This document shows positions 9,254 to 17,006 of a stretch of 64,000 bases of DNA, piece by piece. The notes below the pieces were generated by a model, which worked only from the letters and a program-made list of their open reading frames with translations, ran no database searches and was not told the DNA's origin. Source of the stretch: Yersinia enterocolitica subsp. enterocolitica (GTDB lineage: Bacteria; Pseudomonadota; Gammaproteobacteria; Enterobacterales; Enterobacteriaceae). The stretch lies in NCBI RefSeq assembly GCF_901472495.1, contig NZ_LR590469.1:3782001-3846000 (forward strand). The letters are read 5' to 3'. How positions within the stretch are numbered: the first letter of the stretch is position 1; each line of letters begins with the position of its first letter. Position numbers and translations under genes: made by a program.

Positions 9254-10187
9254 TATTGAAAATCTAGACCAGCCACCGGCAATCTTTATTATGGGGCCAA
9301 CTGCCTCGGGTAAAACAGCGCTCTCCATTGCACTGAGACAGCGGCTACCTGTCGAGCTTGTTAGCGTCGACTCAGCCCTAATTTATCGCGGCATGGATAT
9401 TGGCACGGCGAAACCCAGTGCCGAGGAACAGGCATTAGCACCACATCGGTTAATTGATATTCGCGATCCAGCAGAATCATACTCTGCCGCCGATTTCCGT
9501 AAAGATGCATTAAAAGAGATGGCCGACATTACCGCAGCTGGGCGTATTCCGCTGCTGGTGGGTGGCACGATGTTGTACTTTAAAGCGCTGTTGGATGGAT
9601 TATCTCCATTGCCGTCAGCGGACCCGCAAGTGCGCCAGCGTATTGAACAGCAGGCAGCGGAACTGGGTTGGGAGGCTTTACATCAGCAATTGGCTGAGAT
9701 CGATCCCGTTGCTGCGGCTCGAATTCATCCTAATGATCCCCAACGGCTCTCCAGAGCACTGGAAGTTTTTTTTATTTCAGGTAAAACTCTAACAGAACTG
9801 ACTAAAATTTCAGGTGAAACCTTACCGTATCAGGTTCACCAATTTGCGATTGCGCCTGTTAGCCGGGAACTGTTGCACCAGCGGATTGAATTACGTTTTC
9901 ATCAGATGTTGGATGCAGGGTTTGAAACAGAGGCTAGGGCGCTTTTTGACCGTGGTGATTTGCATACGGATATGCCAGCCATTCGTTGTGTGGGATACCG
10001 GCAGATGTGGTCTTATCTGTCCGGTGAGATTGATTACGACGAAATGGTTTACCGCGGAATCTGTGCGACACGTCAACTGGCAAAGCGCCAAATGACCTGG
10101 TTGCGGGGCTGGGGTTCAGTCCAGTGGCTCGACAGTGATAAGCCGGGAGAGGCTTTAGACTCTGTAATACAGGTTGTTAGTGCATAG
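9246..10187 (+). CDS. miaA: tRNA dimethylallyltransferase
   Basis: MiaA adds a dimethylallyl group to A37 of tRNAs that read UNN codons, the first step towards ms2i6A. The P-loop GPTASGKT is at residues 17-24, with [16 protein letters not shown] just after it and the family motif RCVGYRQMW near residue 240. The length is 313 residues. The ATG overlaps the mutL end by 8 bp, which suggests translational coupling to a mutL that is interrupted here. Confidence 0.96.
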
Positions 10188-10303
10188 GTTGAATGATTGT
10201 GTACAATTGATTAGCACTCAACGCGCGGATTTTTTTTACGCAGTTTATTTTCGAGCCGATAGGTTCTTAGTTAATAACAACAAGCAAATAAGGAAAATAT
10301 AGA

Positions 10304-10609
10304 ATGGCTAAGGGGCAATCTTTGCAAGATCCGTTCCTGAACGCATTGCGTCGTGAACGGGTTCCGGTTTCTATTTATTTAGTGAATGGCATTAAACTGC
10401 AGGGCCAAGTTGAGTCTTTTGATCAGTTTGTCATTCTGTTAAAAAACACAGTCAGCCAGATGGTTTATAAGCACGCCATCTCTACTGTAGTGCCTTCTCG
10501 CCCGGTTTCGCATCACAGCAATAATCCGAGTGGTAGCACTAATAATTATCATGGTAGTAATCCATCTGCGCCGCAACAGCCGCAGCAGGATAGCGATGAC
10601 GCTGAATAA
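10304..10609 (+). CDS. hfq: RNA chaperone Hfq
   Basis: Hfq is a hexameric Sm-like protein that pairs small RNAs with mRNAs. The 101-residue product has the conserved N-terminal Sm fold ([20 protein letters not shown], then [14 protein letters not shown]) and a flexible Asn/Ser/His/Gln-rich C-terminal tail from about residue 70. It sits between miaA and hflX as in E. coli. A 116-bp gap to miaA leaves room for its own promoters, but I could not assign one. Confidence 0.98.
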
Positions 10610-10633
10610 AGCGCATTGCTGGTCAACCATGAC

Positions 10634-10670
10634 GGGGAACATAAGCAACGGATTCAGGCTTATGTTCTCC
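10634..10670 (+). terminator. Strong stem-loop between hfq and hflX
   Basis: An ~13-bp stem (GGGGAACATAAGC pairs with GCTTATGTTCTCC) has an 11-nt loop. No T-run follows, so it may be a processing or mRNA-stabilising hairpin, or a leaky terminator that lowers hflX relative to hfq. Confidence 0.5.
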
Positions 10671-10707
10671 GCACTAGCGGTTTTGATCCGTTTGAGAGGT
10701 TGCTCGT

Positions 10708-12009
10708 TTGTTTGACCGTTATGAAGGCGGTGAGCAGGCCGTACTGGTTCATATCTATTTCTCGCAAGACAAAAACTCAGAGGATCTGCGTGAGTTCGAA
10801 GCGCTGGTATCTTCTGCGGGCGTAGAAGCTTTGCAAATTGTGACCGGTAGTCGCAAAGCACCGCACCCTAAGTTTTTTGTAGGCGAGGGAAAGGCAGTAG
10901 AAATTGCTGACGCAGTAAAAGCCAGTGGTGCGTCTGTTGTCCTGTTTGATCATGCCCTTTCCGCAGCGCAAGAGCGAAATCTTGAACGTTTGTGTGAGTG
11001 CCGGGTTATTGATCGGACTGGCCTGATTTTAGATATTTTTGCCCAACGGGCCCGTACCCATGAAGGTAAATTACAGGTCGAATTAGCGCAATTGCGCCAT
11101 ATTGCGACTCGTTTGGTACGCGGCTGGACGCACCTTGAGCGTCAGAAAGGGGGGATTGGCCTAAGAGGGCCAGGTGAAACCCAGTTGGAGACCGACCGTC
11201 GTTTGCTACGTGACCGTATCAGCTTGATTTTAAGCCGTTTGGAGCGCGTGGCAAAGCAGCGTGAGCAAGGGCGGCGCGCACGTACTCGCGCAGATATCCC
11301 GACAGTGTCTTTGGTGGGGTATACCAACGCCGGTAAATCTAGCCTGTTTAACAAAATTACGGCAGCTGATGTCTATGCGGCTGACCAACTATTTGCCACG
11401 TTGGATCCCACTTTACGCCGCATTAATGTAGCTGATGTGGGCGATACAGTGTTGGCGGATACGGTAGGCTTTATCCGGCATTTGCCGCACGATCTGGTTG
11501 CTGCTTTTAAAGCAACATTACAAGAAACGCGGCAAGCCTCATTACTGCTACACATTATTGATGCAGCTGATCCTCGGGTGGCCGAGAATATGGCCGCAGT
11601 CGATTCTGTATTGGCAGAAATAGAAGCGGATGAAATCCCTACATTATTAGTAATGAATAAAATTGATTTGTTGGATGATTTCGTCCCGCGAATTGATCGC
11701 AACGAAGAAAATCTGCCAGTCAGAGTTTGGCTTTCAGCCCAAACCGGCGCAGGTATCCCGTTGCTCTTTCAAGCGTTAACGGAGCGTCTTTCAGGTGAGA
11801 TCGCACACTTTGAACTGCGTTTGCCGCCTCAGGCAGGCCGTTTACGTAGCCGTTTTTACCAGCTTCAGGCAATTGAAAAAGAGTGGATAGACGAGGACGG
11901 GAACGTCGGTATGGTGGTAAGAATGCCTATCGTTGATTGGCGTCGTCTCTGTAAACAAGAGCAGGAGTTGGTCAGTTATATTATTAGTGAACCAAGCTCG
12001 GTTAATTAA
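10708..12009 (+). CDS. hflX: Ribosome-splitting GTPase HflX
   Basis: HflX binds stalled 70S or 50S particles, especially after heat shock, and splits ribosomes. The N-terminal HflX domain includes GSRKAPHPKFFVGEGKA. A helical linker precedes the G domain, whose G1 motif is GYTNAGKSSLFN, with DTVGFIRHLP and MNKIDLL following. The product is 433 residues. The start is TTG (TTG TTT GAC CGT), preceded by GAGAGG about 9 nt upstream, and the derived N-terminus matches E. coli. An ATG is absent, so this is a true unusual start that may limit expression. Confidence 0.94.
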   Translation: MFDRYEGGEQAVLVHIYFSQDKNSEDLREFEALVSSAGVEALQIVTGSRKAPHPKFFVGEGKAVEIADAVKASGASVVLFDHALSAAQERNLERLCECRVIDRTGLILDIFAQRARTHEGKLQVELAQLRHIATRLVRGWTHLERQKGGIGLRGPGETQLETDRRLLRDRISLILSRLERVAKQREQGRRARTRADIPTVSLVGYTNAGKSSLFNKITAADVYAADQLFATLDPTLRRINVADVGDTVLADTVGFIRHLPHDLVAAFKATLQETRQASLLLHIIDAADPRVAENMAAVDSVLAEIEADEIPTLLVMNKIDLLDDFVPRIDRNEENLPVRVWLSAQTGAGIPLLFQALTERLSGEIAHFELRLPPQAGRLRSRFYQLQAIEKEWIDEDGNVGMVVRMPIVDWRRLCKQEQELVSYIISEPSSVN

Positions 12010-12106
12010 TGAGTAACTTGACCTTTCTTGTGAGATTAAGAGCCAGCTTCTTTGGCATGTGCTCTTGGCCTGAAGAAAACCAATCATAGAAGAATGGAGC
12101 TAAAAC

Positions 12107-13390
12107 ATGGCGTGGAATCAGCCCGGTAATAACGGACAGGACCGCGATCCGTGGGGGAGCAGCAATAATAATGGCGGCAACTCTGGCGGAAATAACAATA
12201 ATAAAGGTGGTCGTGACCAAGGGCCGCCGGATCTGGATGATATCTTCCGGAAACTGAGCAAAAAACTGAGTAGCCTCACGGGTAAAGGTGGCGGCAACGG
12301 TAATGGCGGCAATGATAACAATGGTGCGTCAAAAGGCCCTGGTTTCAGTGGTCGTATCGTTGGTATCGCTGTAGTTGCGGTTGTGGTTATCTGGGCGGCA
12401 AGTGGTTTCTATACAATTAAAGAAGCTGAGCGTGGTGTTGTGACTCGCTTGGGTAAATTAAGCCATATTGTACAGCCTGGTTTGAACTGGAAACCGACCT
12501 TTATCGATGAAGTAACCCCGGTTAACGTCGAATCTGTACGTGAATTGGCGGCATCTGGTGTCATGTTGACCTCTGATGAAAACGTCGTTCGCATCGAAAT
12601 GAACGTGCAGTACCGTGTGACTGACCCGGCCGCTTACCTGTTTAGCGTGACTAATCCGGATGACAGTCTGCGTCAGGCTACTGATAGCGCAGTACGTGGT
12701 GTTATTGGTAAATACACCATGGACAAAATCCTCACCGAAGGCCGTACTATCGTTCGTAGCGATACTCAGCGTGTACTGGAAGAAACTATTCGTCCATACA
12801 ACATGGGTATCACTCTGCTGGACGTTAACTTCCAGGCAGCACGTCCGCCGGAAGAAGTTAAAGCGGCATTTGATGATGCGATTGCTGCTCGTGAAAACGA
12901 ACAACAGTATATTCGTGAAGCAGAAGCTTACACCAACGAAGTCCAGCCTCGTGCCAATGGTCAGGCACAGCGTCTGTTAGAAGATGCCCGTGCTTATGCC
13001 GCACGTAAAGTGTTGGAAGCGCAGGGTGAAGTTGCCGGTTTTGCGAAGTTGTTGCCTGAGTATAAGGCTGCACCGGAAATTACCCGTGAACGTCTGTACA
13101 TCGAAACCATGGAGAAAGTCCTCGGTCATACCCGCAAAGTGCTGGCTAATGACAAAGGTAACAGTCTGATGGTGCTGCCGCTGGATCAGCTGATGCGTGG
13201 CCAAGGTGCAGATAAAGCAGATGGCAGTAAAGACACAAGTCTGATTCGTTTGAATCCGCCTTCCTCTGCTAATAGCAGCCAAGAGTCTGGTGCCAGCAAC
13301 ACAGGTACCAGTTCAAACAGTGGCTCTATCATGGATCAGCGCCGGGCGAATGCTCAGCGTGATACTTCCACTCGCGTAGGGAGAGAATAA
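12107..13390 (+). CDS. hflK: FtsH protease modulator HflK
   Basis: HflK is an inner-membrane SPFH/prohibitin-family protein that forms a large HflKC cage around FtsH and limits its access to membrane substrates. Residues 1-75 are a Gly/Asn-rich cytoplasmic stretch. A single membrane segment is near residues 84-104 (IVGIAVVAVVVIW), and then comes the periplasmic SPFH domain with long helices. The C-terminus is Ser/Asn-rich. It has 427 residues, 8 more than E. coli HflK. hflC starts 3 bp after its stop. Confidence 0.96.
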   Translation: MAWNQPGNNGQDRDPWGSSNNNGGNSGGNNNNKGGRDQGPPDLDDIFRKLSKKLSSLTGKGGGNGNGGNDNNGASKGPGFSGRIVGIAVVAVVVIWAASGFYTIKEAERGVVTRLGKLSHIVQPGLNWKPTFIDEVTPVNVESVRELAASGVMLTSDENVVRIEMNVQYRVTDPAAYLFSVTNPDDSLRQATDSAVRGVIGKYTMDKILTEGRTIVRSDTQRVLEETIRPYNMGITLLDVNFQAARPPEEVKAAFDDAIAARENEQQYIREAEAYTNEVQPRANGQAQRLLEDARAYAARKVLEAQGEVAGFAKLLPEYKAAPEITRERLYIETMEKVLGHTRKVLANDKGNSLMVLPLDQLMRGQGADKADGSKDTSLIRLNPPSSANSSQESGASNTGTSSNSGSIMDQRRANAQRDTSTRVGRE

Positions 13391-13393
13391 CCA

Positions 13394-14398
13394 ATGCGTA
13401 AGTCTTTTTTACTTATCGTCGTTGTGGTGTTAGTCGCACTCTACGCTTCGCTGTTTGTGGTACAAGAAGGCCAACGCGGGATCGTACTGCGCTTTGGCAA
13501 GGTATTACGTGATAGTGATAACAAGCCTCTGGTGTACGCACCTGGCCTGCACTTCAAGATACCGTTTATCGAAACAGTGAAGACGTTGGATGCCCGTATT
13601 CAAACCATGGACAACCAGGCCGACCGTTTCGTGACCAACGAGAAGAAAGACCTGATTGTTGACTCCTATTTGAAATGGCGTATCAGCGATTTCAGCCGTT
13701 ACTATCTGGCCACCGGTGGTGGTGATGTTTCTCAGGCTGAAGTGCTGTTGAAACGTAAATTCAGTGACCGTTTGCGTTCTGAGATTGGTCGCCTGAATGT
13801 GCGAGACATCGTTACCGACTCACGTGGTCGTCTGACGTCTGATGTTCGTGATGCACTGAACACCGGTAGTGTGGGTGATGAGGCTGTTACCACCGAAGCT
13901 GATGATGCCATTGCCTCTGCGGCAGCGCGTGTTGAACAGGAAACCCGTGGCAAACAGCCAGCGGTTAACCCGAACAGCATGGCAGCGCTGGGGATTGAGG
14001 TTGTTGATGTGCGAATCAAGCAAATCAACTTACCGGCTGAAGTCTCTGACGCTATCTTCCAACGTATGCGTGCTGAACGTGAAGCGGTAGCCCGTCGTCA
14101 CCGTTCACAAGGTCAGGAAGAAGCCGAGAAGTTGCGTGCAACAGCTGACTATGAAGTGACTCGTACCTTGGCAGAAGCAGAACGTCAGGCGCGTATTACT
14201 CGTGGTGGCGGTGATGCCGAAGCGGCTCGTCTGTTTGCTGATGCATTCAGTAAAGACCCTGACTTCTATGCATTCATTCGTAGCTTGCGTGCGTATGAAA
14301 ACAGCTTCAGCAGCGGCAATGATGTGATGGTTCTGAGCCCGGATAGCGATTTCTTCCGCTATATGAAATCGCCGGATAACTCTAGCAAACGTCCATAA
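13394..14398 (+). CDS. hflC: FtsH protease modulator HflC
   Basis: HflC is the partner of HflK in the membrane-anchored SPFH complex that regulates FtsH. A membrane segment lies at residues 4-22, followed by QEGQRGIVLRFGKV and the SPFH domain. The coiled-coil part has the typical ERE-rich, Ala-rich helix (RMRAEREAVARRHRSQG). It is 334 residues, the expected length, and only 3 bp after hflK. Confidence 0.96.
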   Translation: MRKSFLLIVVVVLVALYASLFVVQEGQRGIVLRFGKVLRDSDNKPLVYAPGLHFKIPFIETVKTLDARIQTMDNQADRFVTNEKKDLIVDSYLKWRISDFSRYYLATGGGDVSQAEVLLKRKFSDRLRSEIGRLNVRDIVTDSRGRLTSDVRDALNTGSVGDEAVTTEADDAIASAAARVEQETRGKQPAVNPNSMAALGIEVVDVRIKQINLPAEVSDAIFQRMRAEREAVARRHRSQGQEEAEKLRATADYEVTRTLAEAERQARITRGGGDAEAARLFADAFSKDPDFYAFIRSLRAYENSFSSGNDVMVLSPDSDFFRYMKSPDNSSKRP

Positions 14399-14416
14399 CG
14401 ATTGCTGTGACAGGCC

Positions 14417-14455
14417 GTTTTTGACCGTAGTTTTTGACTGTAATTTTTGACTGTA
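14417..14455 (+). repeat. Three tandem 13-bp repeats downstream of hflC
   Basis: GTTTTTGACCGTA, GTTTTTGACTGTA and ATTTTTGACTGTA follow each other without gaps in the hflC 3' UTR, just before the terminator. A short array of this kind may vary in copy number between strains. Confidence 0.8.
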
Positions 14456-14460
14456 ATAAC

Positions 14461-14485
14461 AAGGCCCGTTCACGCGGGCCTTTTC
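14461..14485 (+). terminator. Intrinsic terminator after hflC
   Basis: An 8-bp GC stem (AAGGCCCG with CGGGCCTT) is followed by TTTTC. It separates the hfl genes from yjeT and purA. Confidence 0.85.
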
Positions 14486-14523
14486 TATTTGGGGCAGCCC
14501 TTTCCATCTGATTGAGACAGAAA

Positions 14524-14724
14524 ATGAATTCAACCATTTTATTAGCATTGGGTTTGGTTTTGGTGCTGGAAGGGCTTGGCCCGATGCTGTATCCCAAAGC
14601 CTGGCGCAAAATGATTCTGGCAATGGCCCAATTACCGGATGCCACTTTACGTCGTTTTGGTGGAGGATTAGTGGTTGCGGGCGTCGTTATCTACTACATG
14701 TTGCGTAGCCGCATGGGTGGCTAA
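14524..14724 (+). CDS. yjeT: Small inner-membrane protein YjeT (DUF2065)
   Basis: The 66-residue protein has two hydrophobic segments, STILLALGLVLVLEGLG and GGGLVVAGVVIYYML, with LYPKAWRKM between them. It aligns closely with E. coli YjeT. Its function is not established; neighbours and location (hflC-yjeT-purA) are conserved. The ATG at 14524 is preferred over a TTG 12 nt upstream because it matches the family N-terminus. Confidence 0.88.
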   Translation: MNSTILLALGLVLVLEGLGPMLYPKAWRKMILAMAQLPDATLRRFGGGLVVAGVVIYYMLRSRMGG

Positions 14725-14823
14725 ATGTAAGCACAAAAATTGTTCAGTTATGTGTTAAAAAGTACTGAAAGCAGCCGAGTGAGATGTTAGAATCCTTTTT
14801 TAAGCAACCTGGTGATTTTTGAG

Positions 14824-16122
14824 ATGGGTAAGAACGTCGTCGTACTGGGCACCCAATGGGGTGACGAAGGTAAGGGCAAGGTCGTTGACCTGCTGACTGA
14901 ACGGGCTAAATATGTTGTGCGCTATCAAGGTGGTCACAACGCTGGCCACACTTTGGTTATCAACGGTGAGAAAACCGTTCTTCATTTAATTCCCTCAGGT
15001 ATTCTGCGTGAAAACGTAACCAGCATCATCGGCAACGGTGTTGTACTGGCACCTGACGCCTTAATGAAAGAGATGACAGACCTTGAAGCGCGCGGTGTGC
15101 CTGTACGTGAGCGACTGTTACTCTCCGAAGCATGCCCATTAATCCTGCCATATCATGTGGCTCTGGATAATGCGCGTGAAAAAGCACGTGGTGCAAAAGC
15201 AATCGGTACTACCGGTCGTGGTATCGGCCCTGCCTATGAAGATAAAGTTGCCCGCCGCGGTCTGCGCGTAGGTGATTTGTTCAACAAAGAAACCTTCGCA
15301 ATCAAACTGAAAGAAATTGTGGATTACCACAACTTCCAGTTGGTGCACTACTACAAAGAAGAAGCGGTTGACTATCAAAAAGTGCTGGATGAAGTATTGG
15401 CTATTGCCGATATTCTGACTGCAATGGTAGTTGATGTTTCCGAATTGCTGGACAGTGCGCGTAAGCGTGGTGATTTCATGATGTTTGAAGGCGCTCAAGG
15501 CACCTTGCTGGACATCGACCACGGTACTTATCCGTATGTGACTTCATCTAACACCACAGCGGGTGGCGTTGCGACAGGCTCTGGCCTGGGCCCACGTTAT
15601 GTTGATTACGTGCTGGGTATCGTGAAAGCCTATTCCACCCGTGTTGGTGCAGGCCCATTCCCGACTGAACTGAACGATGAAACAGGTGAGTTCCTGCGTA
15701 AGCAAGGTAACGAATATGGCGCGACCACTGGCCGTAGCCGTCGTACCGGTTGGTTGGATATCGTTGCAGTACGTCGTGCTGTGCAGATCAACTCCTTGTC
15801 TGGCTTCTGCATGACCAAACTGGACGTGCTGGATGGTCTGAAAGAAGTGAAACTGTGTGTTGGCTACCGCATGCCAGATGGCCGCGAAGTTGATACCACT
15901 CCACTGGCTGCTGAAGGCTGGGAAGGTATTGAGCCAATCTACGAAACCATGCCAGGCTGGTCAGAAGTGACCTTTGGCGTAAAAGAACACAGCAAGTTGC
16001 CACAGGCAGCGCTGAACTACATCAAGCGTGTAGAAGAGCTGACAGGTGTTCCGGTTGATATCATCTCTACCGGCCCGGATCGGGAAGAAACCATGATCCT
16101 GCGCGACCCATTTGATGCATGA
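14824..16122 (+). CDS. purA: Adenylosuccinate synthetase
   Basis: PurA condenses IMP and aspartate with GTP to adenylosuccinate, the first step from IMP to AMP. The GTP-binding loop GDEGKGK is at about residues 12-18, and GGHNAGHT and TTGRGIGPAYEDK are visible. It has 432 residues, as in E. coli. The ATG at 14824 gives MGKNVVVLGTQWG, matching the family; a GTG 12 nt upstream is not needed. Upstream, TAGAAT at 14788-14793 may be the -10 box. Confidence 0.97.
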   Translation: MGKNVVVLGTQWGDEGKGKVVDLLTERAKYVVRYQGGHNAGHTLVINGEKTVLHLIPSGILRENVTSIIGNGVVLAPDALMKEMTDLEARGVPVRERLLLSEACPLILPYHVALDNAREKARGAKAIGTTGRGIGPAYEDKVARRGLRVGDLFNKETFAIKLKEIVDYHNFQLVHYYKEEAVDYQKVLDEVLAIADILTAMVVDVSELLDSARKRGDFMMFEGAQGTLLDIDHGTYPYVTSSNTTAGGVATGSGLGPRYVDYVLGIVKAYSTRVGAGPFPTELNDETGEFLRKQGNEYGATTGRSRRTGWLDIVAVRRAVQINSLSGFCMTKLDVLDGLKEVKLCVGYRMPDGREVDTTPLAAEGWEGIEPIYETMPGWSEVTFGVKEHSKLPQAALNYIKRVEELTGVPVDIISTGPDREETMILRDPFDA

Positions 16123-16161
16123 TTCATTAGCAAATAGCTAAATAATCAGAATTCAGATGCT

Positions 16162-16194
16162 AATGAACCGGGCTTATGTCCGGTTCATTGTTTC
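16162..16194 (+). terminator. Intrinsic terminator after purA
   Basis: The stem AATGAACCGG / CCGGTTCATT has an 8-nt loop, followed by GTTTC. The T-run is short. Confidence 0.75.
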
Positions 16195-16401
16195 AGATTC
16201 TCCTGAAAGTTATCTCCGGTCAGCCATTTTTACATCAAAAAACCCGCCCTTTATCTAAATGATTAGTCGCAAGCTTTGTGGCTGGTTTATCATTCAAGCT
16301 ATAAGTTTCTAAATAGCACTTAGAATCGCACTTATTAACCTATCCAAAACGTGTCATCTTAGATGGGTTTAAGCCGGGTAAACTGATACTCAGGGGTATA
16401 C

Positions 16402-16827
16402 GTGCAGTTAACAAGTTTTACTGATTATGGTTTGCGGGCGCTTACTTATATGGCCTCGCTGCCTGAAGGCCAAATGACCAGCATTTCTCAGGTGACCGAG
16501 GTCTATGGCGTGTCTCGCAATCATATGGTTAAAATAATCAATCAGTTGAGTCGTGTCGGGTTGGTAACCGCTGTACGGGGGAAGAATGGCGGCATACGGT
16601 TAGGTAAACCGGCTGACCAAATTCGAATTGGTGACGTTGTGCGCCAGTTAGAACCACTTTCTCTGGTCAATTGCAGTAGTGATTTTTGCCATATAACCCC
16701 CGCTTGCCGCTTGAAACAAGTGCTTAATCAGGCGGTACAAAGTTTCCTTAACGAGCTGGATAATTATACTTTAGCCGATATGGTTCAAGATAATACCCCG
16801 CTCTACAAGCTATTATTTGTTGAGTAG
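16402..16827 (+). CDS. nsrR: Nitric-oxide-sensing transcriptional repressor NsrR
   Basis: NsrR is an Rrf2-family repressor with an iron-sulfur cluster that loses DNA binding on reaction with NO; it controls hmp and other detoxification genes. The winged helix covers residues 1-70. The three cluster cysteines are C91, C96 and C102 (CSSDFCHITPAC). It is 141 residues, as in E. coli, with a GTG start. In E. coli it is cotranscribed with rnr; here an ERIC element lies in the gap. Confidence 0.96.
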   Translation: MQLTSFTDYGLRALTYMASLPEGQMTSISQVTEVYGVSRNHMVKIINQLSRVGLVTAVRGKNGGIRLGKPADQIRIGDVVRQLEPLSLVNCSSDFCHITPACRLKQVLNQAVQSFLNELDNYTLADMVQDNTPLYKLLFVE

Positions 16828-16848
16828 ATTTTTGCTTAATCAAAGATA

Positions 16849-16977
16849 TATATACCCAAAGAACTTGGAGTTGCAGGTAGGCAGCCAGTAAACGAATCCC
16901 GATGAGCTTACACTGGTAAGTGATTCGGGTGAGAGCGCGCAGTTAACACTCCTGCGGCTTCAAGTACGTAGGGTATA
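16849..16977. repeat. ERIC element between nsrR and rnr
   Basis: This ~129-bp ERIC palindrome has termini TATACCC and GGGTATA. The core arms are CGAATCCCGATGAGCTTAC and GTAAGTGATTCGGGTGAG. It fills most of the 179-bp nsrR-rnr gap, inside what is an operon in E. coli. If cotranscribed it would form a long hairpin between the two reading frames. Confidence 0.88.
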
Positions 16978-17006
16978 AGGCTGCTGCTGACAACGGAGGA
17001 ACCGCA

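Noticed and set aside
12118..12321. Leu/Pro-rich minus-strand ORF inside hflK
   Set aside because: It is the reverse complement of the Gly/Asn-rich hflK N-terminus.
16849..16977. Rho-independent terminator of nsrR
   Set aside because: The long palindrome is an ERIC element found eight times in the window and lacks a T-run.
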